A stretch of DNA of 64,000 nt from Halichoerus grypus. Taxonomy: Eukaryota > Chordata > Mammalia > Carnivora > Phocidae. The notes beneath the pieces were generated by a model. The model made no database searches. It was not told where the DNA came from and was given only the letters and a program-made list of their open reading frames with translations. The position numbers were made by a program, and so were the translations under genes. The stretch spans positions 47,933,530 to 47,997,529 of the forward strand of contig NC_135721.1 of assembly GCF_964656455.1 (NCBI RefSeq), written 5' to 3'. Shown one piece after another: positions 1 through 11,785 of this stretch. The number at the start of each line of letters is the position of its first letter. The stretch's first letter is position 1.

Positions 1-290
1 TCTTTTGGTTTTGTCAACTGTTTCCTTTGCTGTGCAAAAGCTTTTTATCTTGATGAAGTCCCAATAGTTCATTTTTGCCTTTGTTTCCTTTGCCTTTGGC
101 GATGTGTCTAGGAAGAAGTTGCTGCAGCCAAGGTCAAAGAGGTTGCTGCCTGTGTTCTCCTCTAGGATTTTGATGGATTCCTGTCTCACATTTAGGTCTT
201 TAATCCATTTTGAGTCTATTTTTGTGTATGGTGTAAGAAAATGGTCCACTTTCATTCTTCTGCATGTGGCTTGCTCTGTGCCTTTATCCA
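1..290 (-). repeat. LINE-1 ORF2 fragment (antisense)
   Basis: The reverse strand carries the familiar 3' half of L1 ORF2; on the + strand the diagnostic text is the stretch about failing to finish 'tttatcttgatgaagtccc' followed by 'aatccattttgagtctattt'. The copy runs off the left edge of the window and ends near 290. It is cut short and no intact reading frame remains. Identification rests on recognising the sequence, not on an alignment. Confidence 0.85.
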
Positions 291-1029
291 ATCGCCTCTT
301 CAAGTCTCTCAGCCTGAAAACCACCTCCTCCTTCTAGGAAACAGTATTCTTTTCCTCAAGGGGAGGTTTTCCCCTCTTGGTGCCTGCCCTCCCATGTTCT
401 GGAATGCACAGGATTCCACCCGATGAGCACAGATATTCTCTGTTCAGCATCACAGTTTGGGAGGATAGACTCCAGTCATGCAAATTGGAATTCCCCATCA
501 GAGGGACCCTCAGGCTGGCACCTATGAAAAAAAGACATAGAACAAAGACAATATTAATCTTCCTTGAAGACTATGCAGCCTAATCCAATGTAAAAGAAAC
601 AATATTTCTCCTATTATCACATCCTATCCTTAAGACTCAGGGGGACCCCCTTTCACGGTGCTGAGAAGCATTTGGGTCTTTCCTGTATCCCTACTCCCAT
701 TCCACCCTGAGGTCTGGCTACTTCACATGAAAACTCAGCGCATCTGTTAAAGATTGTTTAAGTCACTCAGAGGGATGACTCCAGCTCAAAAATGTTCACT
801 TAAAAAAAAATTTCAAGAGATCAATATGTACTAATATAGACAGCCTCCAAGATTTAGTGTCCAGTGGAGATAAAAACAAGGTTTGGAACAGTGTATATAG
901 GAAGCTGCTATTTGCATCTAAAATGCTTAAGTTTTCAGAGCCTGACTCTTGAATAACAAAACAAACAAACAAAACACTGGCAATGAGCTGCTTTGGGTAG
1001 GCATCTTGGGGGATGCGATGAGTGGGATA
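291..1029. other. Unassigned intergenic sequence
   Basis: No gene, RNA or repeat that I can name. Short open frames here have no protein-like composition. AT-rich, ordinary non-coding sequence. Confidence 0.5.
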
Positions 1030-2090
1030 TATATGTTTTTAAAATATGTGCATACTCACAATAGCCAAAAGGTAGAAACAACCCAAATGGCCACTGATGG
1101 GAGAATGGATGAACAGAATGTGGTATATACACAGAAGGGAACATTATTCAGCCTTAAAAAGGAAAGAAATGCTGACACATGCTACAACATGAATGAACCT
1201 TGAAAATGTAAGCCAGGCACAAATTTTGTATGATTCCATTTATATAAATTCTGTATGATTCCATTATATACTTAGAGTAGTCAAATTCATAGAGACAGAT
1301 AGTAGAATGCTTGTTACCAGGGCCTGGGGGAGGGGAGAAAAGGGAATTCATGTTTAATGGGTACAGAATTTCAGAAAGGGAAGATGGTAGTGGTGATGGT
1401 TGTGCTGGGGAGGAAAACTTTTCCTGTACCCTTCAAAATTCTTCTAGCTGGTCTAAGAATTGAATTGACATGAGACAGATTAACAAGAGAAAATCAAATT
1501 TAATTACATACAAACAGGAAGTCCACACAGACATGAGATTCCAAAGCAGTCAGGCAAACTGAAGTATGTATGTCATCTTGAACTAAGGAGAGGGCAGTAG
1601 AAGTCTGGGACTAGAAAGGGAAGGAAAGCAAGTCAGAAGCAGATGAAAAGAGTAAATGTTTGGTGAACAAATAGTTGCTGGGCCATCCAGAAACAAGGGA
1701 CATAGAAGGAATTTTTATCAAACAGGCCTTGCTAGGTTCCTCCCTTTCTACCACCCCTAGTTCATATTATAATGTAGTTATTTATGGTGAGAACTCTTCC
1801 TGAAGCATGTCCTCCAGCTAAGTTAATTTAGGCAGTTAGATGGGAGGTCAAAATGTCTTCCTCTCTTAGTCCTTGGTTGTTTTTAGTATATGTGCTGCCG
1901 AGGCGAGCACAGTCCTTGGTTGTTTTTAGCTTGAAATAATCTGCATGTCAAAATGGCACATTTTGGGGCAGACTGCCCTTGGTCCCTACAGTTGCAGGAT
2001 AATGTAAGTGTACTCAGTTCCACTGAACTATATGCTTAAAAATAGTTAAAATGGGACGTTTTATGTATGTGTTACCACAATAAGATGTGC
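1030..2090 (+). repeat. LINE-1 3' end, split by an LTR insertion
   Basis: Positions 1030-1402 carry the typical L1 3' terminal text ('aacccaaatggccactgatg' and following) in sense orientation. It resumes at 1991-2090 with the usual 'actgaactatatgcttaaaa' ending and 'ccacaataa'. The two halves were one element, separated by the LTR at 1403-1990. Confidence 0.8.
1403..1990. repeat. Solitary LTR inside an L1
   Basis: A 588-bp block starts with TG (tgctggggagg) and ends with CA (ggtccctaca). It is flanked by the direct repeat gttg at 1399-1402 and 1991-1994. It interrupts an L1 3' end that continues on both sides. TG...CA termini, a 4-bp target duplication and no internal coding region fit a solo endogenous-retrovirus LTR. 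I cannot name the family. Confidence 0.65.
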
Positions 2091-2099
2091 ATGTAGTAC

Positions 2100-2860
2100 T
2101 TTTCACATTTATTTTTATATGCTGTTTCTCTTCGATTGAAGGGGATGGAGGCCATTTCTACTAAAATTACAGATGCATTTATTATTTGACCCAGATGTGT
2201 CCTACCTGTATATACCTGCTCACATATGAAGTGCCATATGTACAAGGTGATTCGTTGTAGCTTTGCTTGCAGCAGCAAAAGATTGGAAACAAAGTATCCC
2301 ACTAGAAGAGGCTGGTTCATAAATTATGTATATCCAGGCAATAGAGTACCATGCAGTGAAAAAAATAAGAGGGGCACCTGGATGACTCAGTTGGTTAAGC
2401 ATCCAACTCCTGATTTCGGCTCAGGTCATGATCTCAGGGTCATGGGATTGAGCCCCACTTCAGGATTCACACTGGGCATGGGGCCTGCTTGAGATTCTCT
2501 CTCTCCCTCTGCCTCCTCCACCTGCCCCACTCCCTCATCCTGTGCTTGCTTTCTCTCTCTAAAAACAAACAAACAAACAAAAAACCCTAATAAAGAAGCT
2601 GTCTATTTACTGATTTAGAAAGATATCCAAAATATATTAAGTAAAGAAACCAAGATGCAAGTGTATATAGCATGCTACCTTTTGCATAAGAAATGGGAGG
2701 AGTAAGGCTATATATTCATATTTGCTTGCATTTGCGTAGAACACTGAGAGGATAAACAAGAAACTAAAAACAAAGGTTACTTGTAATGGGCAGAAGGAAG
2801 GAGTAGATGGAAACAAAGTTTGAAGGGAGGTTTTTCAGTGTATACTTTTTATATTGTTTT
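2100..2860 (+). repeat. Old LINE-1 3' region, interrupted by a SINE
   Basis: Positions 2210-2366 show 'gcagcaaaagattggaaaca' and 'gcaatagagtaccatgcagt', typical of old L1 3' ends. The element resumes after the SINE at about 2592 ('gatatccaaaatatattaag', 'cttttgcataagaaatggg') and fades near 2860. Confidence 0.7.
2369..2590 (+). repeat. CAN SINE (SINEC, tRNA-derived), sense
   Basis: Begins 'ggggcacctggatgactcag', the tRNA-like head with RNA polymerase III box sequences, has a CT-rich middle and ends in an (AAAC)n tail. It sits inside an old L1. The head is diverged from the young consensus, so this is an older copy. Confidence 0.92.
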
Positions 2861-3074
2861 GATTTTTGACTTATGCAAATGCATTATCCATTCAATATAC
2901 CAGAAATATTTAGAATATGAAATGGGGGGAAAAAACGGGGCCATGGTGGAGACGTTGTCCAATTCATCCTTTCTACCATTTATACCTCCACCCCCACCTC
3001 CACCTCACCATCAATTTTATGGACTTTTCAGGTTGTTTTCAATCTTAGATTAACTGAGATAAACATAACATTAC

Positions 3075-3255
3075 AATGGTTATTATTCAGGCTCTTTAAA
3101 TGGATTCATTTAATTTTCCTAACAACCTAGTAATATAGATAATATCATTAACATTCCCATCTTACAAATGAGGAGACAGGGACATGGAAGGATTAAGGAA
3201 CCCACCCAAAATCTCACACAGCCTGTAAATTGCAGTTAGAATTCAAACCCCTCAT
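3075..3255 (+). repeat. MIR SINE
   Basis: Shows the MIR core order: 'ttcatttaattttcctaaca', then 'cttacaaatgaggagacagg', then 'atctcacacagcctgtaaat' and a terminal 'gaattcaaaccc'. Sense orientation, diverged. Confidence 0.8.
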
Positions 3256-3725
3256 CTGTCAAATCCTGGCTCTCCCAACATCCTTGTACAAGTATCTTTG
3301 AACACTTGTCCTATTATTTCATTTCTTTGATTACACTATTAGAAGTAGGTACATTGGGTCAAGGAGTTTGTCCTTTTAATGTTTCTTTTTTTTTTCTTTT
3401 TAAATTAAAAAGACCAAAATGCCATTACATGCATTTGCGTTATTTGCATTCCCATCGTAAGGGCATGAGAATGCCTGTATCCCCATACAGATAACGCCGA
3501 GTAGCCGCAAAATTTAATTTTTTCCTCAAGCTTCCTGACGAGATATGGTTATCACTAATGTTTTAATTAGCAGTTTAGCGCTCAAATGCTTAGAGACCCC
3601 TGGAGATACATTTGCCCAGAGCAAGGAGTCCTCCAGTTCCTGAGCGCTGTCTCCCCTCGGCCGGCAGAGGGCGCAGGCCTAGAGGCGCCTCTCTCCTGTG
3701 GTCCTAATTGGCTGCCCAGACACAT

Positions 3726-3737
3726 TGCGCACGCGCA
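3726..3737. promoter_or_regulatory. NRF1 binding site (perfect palindrome)
   Basis: TGCGCACGCGCA matches the NRF1 consensus YGCGCAYGCGCR at every position. It lies at the upstream edge of the CpG island, where NRF1 sites usually lie relative to start sites. A CCAAT-like 'ctaattggctgc' is about 15 bp upstream. Confidence 0.7.
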
Positions 3738-3769
3738 CATTTCGCTCCAGGTGTCCAGTTTTGTGCCTG

Positions 3770-4022
3770 ACCGCGGTCTCCTCGGCTGCGCTCAGCGCGC
3801 AGTTTTTAACCAGAGCTGGTCTTTGGGAAGAGTAGCGTGTTCCCTGGAGCCGGAGCGCCGCTGGGCCTCTGGGATGAGAGGGTGTGGGGCGGACCTCAAG
3901 GGGTCGGGCGGCGCGTCGGGCAGCCCACGCGGGCGGGGCGGGCGGGGCGCGACCGGCAAGGAGTGGGGCGTCGGTCGCCTGTGGTGGGGCCGGATCCGGG
4001 CGCGGAGCCCCTGACAGGACAG
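3770..4022 (+). other. DCTN1: Candidate non-coding first exon of DCTN1
   Basis: Downstream of the NRF1 site the + strand offers a 5' splice site gacag|gtacgg, with the exon ending at 4022. A second, stronger match, gacg|gtaagg, would end the exon at 4162. Either could be the donor of a 5' untranslated exon joined to the acceptor at 16878/16879. The start at 3770 is only a guess from promoter geometry; no transcript evidence is available. Confidence 0.4.
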
Positions 4023-5034
4023 GTACGGAGGCGGCCACCCTGCCAACCGTCTCCTCCGCCGCCCCCCGCGTGTTCGCTAGGTTCCCGGCGGTGGACCGGG
4101 GGGTGGGGGGGCCGGTGCTGGGCTGGGGCGCGGCGTGGAGCCCGGTGTGCGGAGCGGGGACGGTAAGGGTGGGCCGCGGCGGGGTGGGCGCCTGCCTGCG
4201 TCGGGGCCTGTCCGACCCACCTGCGCTCTTCAGCCTGGCCGTGTTCTCCCGGGGTCGGAGTGGTTGCGCCTCCGAATTCCTCCACAGCGGCGAGGGTCTC
4301 CCTCCTTTCCTGGGAGCGTCTGAACCCATTGCGAGCCACAGGTTTCTATGGGCACATGGTTGAGAAGTTTGTGTCAAACGAAAAACAAAAAACCCAAAAC
4401 CCATAGAGGACTCAAGCGTGGGGGCTTGGATATGGGTCTGTTGTGTCTGTGTCTCCCACTCCTGGGGTCCGCTTTTACTGGCAGGATGACCCTTGAGTAG
4501 TCATCTTGCACATTGCGCTTGTCTTTAAGGCAGAACCACAGGTAAATCACACAGATAAGGAACCCCACTGTTTTTAAAGAGGCAGTGATTTAGAAGCTGC
4601 CCCTCATGTATTGCAGTGATGAGAACAGCAAGCCCATGCTGACCACTTGCTAATCCAGTACGCTTAAGGTACCGAGAGTCCAAGAGCTATGAGGTCGAGA
4701 CTGACGCTTTACCTGGTGTACAGCCAGAGCCTGAGCTACGGGGATGTTAAAGGAGAGTGCCATAACTTTTTCTTTTTTTCCTTAAGGCATTTCGTGCTCA
4801 AATACGTTTAGAAACTTCATGGTTAAACTTTTCTACAGAATATTTCAGAGCCTTCACTATGCTAAAGATAGTTACCATGAATCTCACACGGCAAGTATTG
4901 TATGGAGACTTTCCCAGATTTGAATGGGAAATGCTGTTTTTCTTGAGTGCTGACTCTGTTTAACATCTGAGATAGTTTGGGAAATGCAATTCCAGAATGA
5001 GAAAATCAAGGTTTGGAAGGGACAGTGCAGGTCA

Positions 5035-5165
5035 ATGCTTTTCAGACTTTAATGGCGCATACACCTGCCGGTCTTGTTAAAAAACAGATCGCTCTTGGGT
5101 CGACATTTCTTACAAGTTTCCACGTGCTGCTGCTCTTCAGATCACACTTTGAAGAGCAAGGGTGT
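5035..5165 (+). repeat. MER5A-like hAT-Charlie element
   Basis: 'tttcagactttaatggcgca' followed by 'tcttgttaaaaaacagatcg' and ending 'agatcacactttgaagagc' gives the MER5A order in sense orientation. The copy is internally shortened and diverged. Confidence 0.6.
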
Positions 5166-5984
5166 AAATCACTGGGTTGAGATTCAGAGGCCATATTCTT
5201 CCTGCTCTCGGATACAAACTTTGCTGCCTTGAGTGAGCCACTTCACCTGTCCAGACCTGTAAAATAGGAGGCTGGACTAGAAGAGCACTGAGGTTCCTTT
5301 CAGATCTAAACTGCTGTGATTCAAGTTCAGTTACCCTTGTGAGAGTTGAAGTCCATCTAAAATATCCTTCCCAAATAGCCAGTTTGGGCTTGAACATTTC
5401 TAATAATGAGGAATTTACTACATTTCATCTTGAGATAGCTTAGTAAGGAAGTTTTTCAGTTTGCTGAAATACGTCTCTGCAACTTCCATCCTGTCGGTCC
5501 TAGGTTCTCTTTTACAGTTGAACAGAAAAAAAAGTACAGTCCCCCTTCAAAAAGGTGACTTAAAGTATTAGAGGATAACTGTTCCCGCCAAGTTTCCTCC
5601 GCTGAGTTATCCTTAATTCTTCCATGACATTGTTTCAAATGCCTCTCTTAAATTTAGTCTTTCTGCGTGGAGTGTAGTGGGGCTTTGGCTGGCCTTTGAA
5701 GGATGGTTGGGGCTTGCAAGACTAGGGAAAGCATCCTAAGCAGCTGACTCAGTGGTGCAGAGATGACAGTGCATATGTGAGAGCCAGGACTGTTTGATTA
5801 AAGTAAGAAATGGTATGTCAGTGAAAGATTTGAGGCGGGTGGGCATATGAGCGAAATAGTATTTAAGAGAGTGTCATTGTCTTACTGTGGGATATAATGT
5901 GGTTGGAAATGGAGAGAGAGGCAAGGAGCCAGATACGCTTCACGTATCAGTAATAGAGGACTTAGGTTGATGATAATAAGAATG

Positions 5985-6125
5985 CCTTATATTTATGTAT
6001 AAGATTTTACAGATTACAGAACCTTCCACAGGTATGATCTCATTTAATAATTCTGTGAGGTAGGCAGAGCAGCTGTTACCCTGTTTCGTAGATGAGGCAC
6101 CAAAGAGGGAAAATAGTTTGCCTCA
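5985..6125 (+). repeat. MIR SINE
   Basis: 'tatgatctcatttaataatt', 'ctgtgaggtaggcagagcag' and 'cgtagatgaggcaccaaaga' follow the MIR core in order. Confidence 0.7.
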
Positions 6126-6587
6126 ATTCTCAAAGCTTTAAATGGCCAACCAAAGAGATGACAGTGGTAATGGAGGAGAAAAGAGGGATGCGGGAGGCAA
6201 TACTAAGAATTGGTGAGTTGGGCCTGACTGACGTGAGGATACAAAGGAGAAGAACTTGTTAGGGAGGATTCAGAAGACGCGAGGGAATCGTGATACCGTT
6301 GACAATTTCCACTCTAGGTTTTTCTCTACCATCTCTGTCATTGCTAGTGGCTGCCTGGAGTTATGGGTTGGGAGGGATTGTAGTAGAGGATTCCCAGGGT
6401 GCTTGGACTGTGTATAGCTACTGGTGGTACTGTGGGGACTTGGATGGTCCGCCCCATACCAAGCAAAATGAGAACTGAATCCTCAGTGTCCCCTGAGGAG
6501 GTAAGTGTTGAGCAATTGACTGATTCAAATCTGTCTTAGGGCCCTTGCCATCCTGGAGACTCTGGAATTGGCTTTCTATCAATTTTC

Positions 6588-6786
6588 TTTCTTTCTTTTT
6601 TAAGATGATTGATTGATTGATTTAACAGAGAGAGAGAGCACAAGTAGGTGGAGCGGCAGGCAGAGGGAGAGGGAGAAGCAGGCTTTCCAGGGAGCAGGGA
6701 GCCCGATGTGGGGCTCGATCCCAGGACCCTGGGATCATGACCTGAGCCGAAGGCAGACACTTAATGACGTGCCACCCAGGCGCCCT
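6588..6786 (-). repeat. CAN SINE (SINEC), antisense
   Basis: A (T)n/(TTGA)n tail complement at 6588-6625 is followed by the polypurine middle and the reverse of the tRNA-like head, ending 'cacccaggcgccct' at 6786. The head carries small changes (tgacgtgccacc), so it is moderately old. Confidence 0.95.
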
Positions 6787-7234
6787 TCATTTCCTTTTCA
6801 AGTTCAGGCTAGTACCAGTAGCTCTTGGCTGATGGACAAATTGAGTGTCCCCACACTCCTACATATCCCCTGAGGGCTTCACTTAAGCAAAGACTGGACC
6901 TTTGTCACCCCAAAGCCTCACTCAAGCTGTTTTCCCAGATCTGCATTTGCCCTAGAGCCTAGAGATCTCTCTGTGGTCCTCTCACCATGGAAACATATGA
7001 GATTGAGAACTCGTGTCATTACCAAATTCTGTAGGACGTGGGGCTGTCCCTCCATTTTTAGTTTCTTAGGCTCCTGTCTGGAGAGGAAAGAGCTACATCT
7101 GCTGGGGTTCGTGGGTACAGGACTGTTAATTTCCTCTACCGGGCAGGGTCTTTAAGGGTGGAGCGACTCTGGGAAACTTGTCAGAGCCGGCTTACATCCC
7201 AAGGGGCTGGTGTTGCTACAGGCTTGTGTTTAAC

Positions 7235-8640
7235 ATTGAATGTCTTCTGTGTTCCGTGCTTAGGATACTGAAATGAATAAAAGCTCTCTTCCCTGGAGGA
7301 GTTCATGATGGGATAAGGGAGACAATATTTTAATAAAAATGTGATGTTGTAATATATGTCCAAAGTGCTGTGTGAGGGCACAGGAGGGAATGACTAGCTC
7401 TGCATGGAGACATTGGGAATCTTCAGGAAAGAGGTGATAATTGAGCTGAGCCTTGATGATGAGGAAAGAGAATGGCGTTGCGATTTTTGCAACATTTATA
7501 GAGGCAGAAGGGCGAAGGTAAGTAGGTCCATGTAGCTGGAATATAAGAACTTTGGGATCAGAGGAGAGGTGATTGATGAGACTAGATATTCATAATGAGG
7601 CCAGGTTTCGACCTGAAGTGCTGTGCTAAGAAGATTCAGTTTTGCGGGCAGAGGTGATGTGATTGTATTTTGGGAAGCTAACTGTGGAAGTAGACTAAAG
7701 GGAGAATTTAGATCGGGGACATCAGGAGACTCTTGTAATATAACATAAGCATGTATAACACTGAACTAAGGATTAGGTTAGTGGGGGTGGAAAGGAGATG
7801 AATCTGAGTGAGATCGTAGAGACAGTCAACCTGATACAATGATTAACTGGTTGTTAAGAACGAGAGAGGGAATTGTTAAGGATGACTCCGTTTTCTGTTT
7901 TGGGTGGGTGGTGGTGCCAGTAGTAAAGAGGAAATATAGAAGAGGAACATTTTTTGAGGGGGAAGATACCAAGTGTGTTTTGAGTTATGTTGAACTTGGG
8001 GGGCGTCTGTGGCACTTAGCAGACAGGTGGAAGCGTGGGTCTAAGGTTCAGAGGAGAGTCTATGCCTGGGGCATAGGTGTGAGTGGGGGTTGATGCCGTG
8101 GGAATGGATGAGCCCAGCTATGCTTATAGGAGGCTGAAGATGACAGAGGAGGCAAGAAGGGTTGGTGTGCAAGGTAGGAGAGAATGTTGCCCAGGGAGCT
8201 AGGAGAGGAAGAAGTTCCAGGAAGAGGATCCGCAGCTTCAGTTGCTGCAGGGAAGTCAAGTAGGATGAGCTTGGAAAATGCACCTTGAGACTGCACAGTT
8301 AGGAGATTGTGGTCACTGGGGCTCTTTCACTTTTTTAGTGTGAGCAGCTTCTGAGAAGTGGTAGGGACAGGAGCAAGGTTGAGCCAGATTGAGGAGTGGA
8401 TGGGAAAGGAGGAGAGGGAGGGTGTACTCACTTTGAGTAGCCCAGCAGGGAAAGAAGGGAGATGGTGGCATCTTGCTGAGCAGAGACTAGAGACTAGAGA
8501 CGGTTTTTCCTAGAAGTCTTGAGCATAGGTTTACCTAATAATGTGTAAGAACGAGTAGAGAGGGTGCAGTTGAAGGCACAAGAGAAAAGATGATTGCTAA
8601 ATCAGGTCCTCAGAGGAGGGTGGAGGGGTTGGCCCTGAAA
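7235..8640 (+). repeat. Long ancient interspersed repeat copy, family not named
   Basis: The order of phrases (tgctgtgtgagggcacagga; ggtgataattgagctgagcc; ggcagaggtgatgtgattgt; gttaaggatgactccgtttt; gaagtcaagtaggatgagct; aagaggtggtcactgg-like text near 8310) matches a widespread old mammalian repeat, possibly LINE L2-related. Shorter copies recur at about 26490-26800, 32500-32840, 44160-44330 and 58960-59330. I recognise the pattern but cannot name the family with confidence. No coding potential. Confidence 0.55.
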
Positions 8641-8964
8641 AGAAAGGGACATCATTTTCTTTGAAAGAGGAATGACAGAAGAAAGGAGAGCATGTGGGAA
8701 GAAAGGGGCAGCGATGGTGGCAGATCTGGCTAGATTTGCAAAGGAATTTTTCTCTAGTAGGTTCAGTTCTCTTTCTTAGCAACTTTATCTGCTGGGGGAG
8801 GTGTGGTGTGGGCTCAGACAGGAACAGGGACTTAAAGTAGTAAGGGAAGCCTGAAATAACTGTCCAGAGAAAAGCGACGGAGATCAGACCTGAGATTCTC
8901 TCCACCAGTGTTGAGTACCCTCGGAACTTAAACCTCACACTGTAGGCCCCTCCTTCCTCTTTCT

Positions 8965-9110
8965 CATAATAATAATGGCTGATGTTTATTGAGTGCTTCA
9001 TACCAGGACTCTTCTGAGTGCTTTTCAGGCCTTCTCACAACAACTCTGTTAGAAAGGTATTGTTACGGTCTCTATTTTACACAAGAGGAAATGGAGGCAT
9101 GGAGGATTAC
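8965..9110 (+). repeat. MIR SINE
   Basis: 'gtttattgagtgcttcatac', 'ttctcacaacaactctgtta' and 'ttttacacaagaggaaatgg' are the MIR core in order, sense orientation. Confidence 0.75.
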
Positions 9111-11580
9111 TTAGGCTTAGTAGTGCTTGTGTTTGATGAGTCTCTTACCTCTGCAGAAATGGCACTCCTCCCCCTGAGGCATCAGAGGAGGCAGAAATTG
9201 AATCCCAGTTCCCAGTTTCTGGACCTTGAGGGGCTGGAGTCTAGGGCTGCTAAGGAGCAGGTCTTATCTGGCCAGTGTGGGCATGCTAGTGGCACGGGTG
9301 GGCAGGGTGGTGGGGTCAATGTGGCTGCTGGCCTTTTACAACTACGTAGGGAACTCTGAAGTCCTTGAATGAGACTAGCATCCTGACGAGAAAGACAAGT
9401 GACTGATAGTGCTTTGTCGGTATTGCAGGCTGAGACTGTGTCACCTGAGACAGTGAATACTTAAAAGGGAATTGTCCCCATCCAACCAGAAAAAGAGAAT
9501 TTTTTTTCTGCCAGATATGGGAGTAGGCAGACTTATAACCTTACATAATAGCATAGATCATTAACACTCACCTTTTATGTTTTTCCCTTTAATGTGATTG
9601 AATGAAGGGGGAGAATGGTGGGATAGCATGGATGGAAGAGAAACAGGCTTACCTTTTGCTGCTGCAGCTACTGGAGCATCATATCCGTGTCCTTCCTCTT
9701 GTGGTTGCTATGGATACGCCTTTGCGTGGTGACCTGAGGAGATTGATTTCCATTATGATCAAACGATGACGTGGATTTAAAAAGAGAAAGGACAGAATGC
9801 TCTGCTTTTGGGGAGTGGCCGGTGAGCTGCCCAAAAGGCAGAGCCCAAGCACAGCCAAGGTGGCTGTGGCTTTGTTGGCTGCCTTGGCTTTTGCTGAAGT
9901 TGTGAAATGGTGCATCTCTCTCTTTAGAGCGCAGGCTCCGGGTTCCCTGTCTGCAGGGTCCTAGTGCCAGAGAATTGCTGGTTGATTCACGGGGAGGAAC
10001 CAGCAGGAACTTCAAACAGGCTGTCAAGTAGGACTTCTGCTAGCATGGGGAAGGTTGCAGTTCTTGAGTATGGGGCTGGGGGCTACTCACGTACCCGCTG
10101 CCTTCCTGCAAAAGTTCCTTTATTGAGGATAAGTGAGTCATATTATGTAGACTTCCTTCCTGGCTCTTGGAGGTCTGGGCCTTTGGAGGTGGGCCTGGCA
10201 GTCACTGGGTATTCTTGGGGCAAGGGGATAGTTTGGGAGGAGGTGGAGTTGCATTCAGATTGAGAGTGGGCTGCAGACATTTTTGGGGATAGCAAGGAGC
10301 TGGAAAGGTAAAGAAAGTCCGTTTAGGATTTAGGCCCTGTCCGTATGAGATTTATAAGGCAGATACTGGAGTAGGACATTGGAGCAATGGGGTGTGTACG
10401 TGTCTTCTTTCTGGGTTCCTGTGTATCTGAAATCCAGCCTTCCATGCTTCTAGTCCCACAGCCTCTGTTCCCCACTCAGTGAGCAAATAGCTCTTTTTTT
10501 CCTGATTCCTGAGGGACTTACATCCACACTTATCCCTTCCTTACCAGTGCTTTCAGAGATGTACAATTTTGTCCTAGTCTGAAGAAAATCTGAATCTTGC
10601 TAGTTACTATTGTGTTTCTTTTATCTTTGTAACCAGACTACTCTATACCCACTACCTGATACAGTTCAGTTCAAGTGTGTGGACTCTGCTATGAGACTGC
10701 CTGGGACTCAAACCAGCTCCTCTATGAGAGGGATGAGTGAAATCAGACAGTTGGGTTAGCTCAGGATCAAGTTTAGGTGAGATGAGACAAGAGGAGGTCA
10801 AGGGCTCAAAGGATGCTGGGGTGCTAGTAAAACAAGGTAGGAATAGTGCAGGCTCAGTGCCAAAGAGACTTCTTCTTCTTACTTGTTCCTTAATTCTTAA
10901 CAATCTACTCGCTTTCCTGTCATTTTCTGAAATAATCTCCAAGACCATTGGTTACCTATTTATCAGACAGAGATTGAGATTTTTTCCCTCCTCTCTTCCC
11001 GTTTTCCTAGATATTTCAACAGTATTTAATATACGTGGGGAGGAAAATGAATTAAATCCACAGCGTATTGGTCTCATCTCTGGCTGAGGGAACATGTAAC
11101 ACAGAATTGTCCCATGTGACATGGGATGGGGCCCAATGGTGCTATGGAAGGATCACGTGTTTGTACAGCTAGTCAAATGTGCCCCCCTGCCATTTCTGGC
11201 CATGAGACTTAGGAGAGTTATTTGACTTCTGAGACTCACTTCCATCACCTATAGGATAGAGATAATGCAGTCTGTTTTGTCTGCATCACAGGTGCATTTT
11301 GGAAGGAGATAGTGACATATGTGTGTTAGTGTACACAGTCAAATTTGCTCCAGAGAAGGCCCTAAGAACAGACTTATCTTCTCTCTCCTAACATGTTCAG
11401 TTTGCCTTCCCATTTCCTCCCAATTCTTTTAATGTTTTTGATCATCATTCTTCCATTACTCATGCTTGAAAGCTCCTGAGTTCATTCATTCATTTTTTTG
11501 TTCATGCATTCCTTCATCCATCCACTTATTTATGCAACATTTAAGTTCCTACTGTGTGTAAATCATCATTGATGTATCTT
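9111..11580. other. Probable intron sequence, little recognisable content
   Basis: Between the CpG island and the p150 first exon. I see one MIR-like patch at about 11195-11320 and nothing else I can name. Open frames of 80-120 codons on both strands have no family resemblance and no splice context. Confidence 0.45.
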
Positions 11581-11584
11581 CTCA

Positions 11585-11785
11585 ATAATGATGAAGATGG
11601 TATCTACATTTTGTTGAGCATATATTCTGTGCCAGGCACTGTGTTAAATGCTTTCTTCAATCTTATTTAATCCTCACAACATCCCTGTGAGGTAGGTATT
11701 ATCTCCCCCTTTTTTCAGATGAGGTAGCTGGGCTCAGAAGGTTAAATATCTTGACCAGAATCATACAGGTGAGGAAATAAGGAGA
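11585..11785 (+). repeat. MIR SINE
   Basis: 'ctgtgccaggcactgtgtta', 'cctcacaacatccctgtgag' and 'cagatgaggtagctgggctc' make this a nearly full-length, well-preserved MIR. Confidence 0.85.

Larger units (their letters stand above)
3640..4360. promoter_or_regulatory. DCTN1: CpG island, probable distal DCTN1 promoter
   Basis: This is the most CpG-dense stretch of the window, with many Sp1-type GGGCGG boxes (for example around 3930-3950). It has no TATA box. Its distance to the DCTN1 poly(A) site is about 30 kb, close to the full annotated span of the human gene as I recall it, while the 32-exon body alone is about 19 kb. A non-coding first exon here that splices to exon 2 at 16879 would use the in-frame ATG at codon 18 of p150. 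The island and motifs are seen; assignment to DCTN1 is inferred. Large open frames on both strands are by-products of high GC. Confidence 0.72.

Noticed and set aside
3679..4404. Overlapping 100-240-codon frames on both strands of the CpG island
   Set aside because: High GC removes stop codons; composition is Arg/Pro/Gly-biased on every frame and no domain is recognised.
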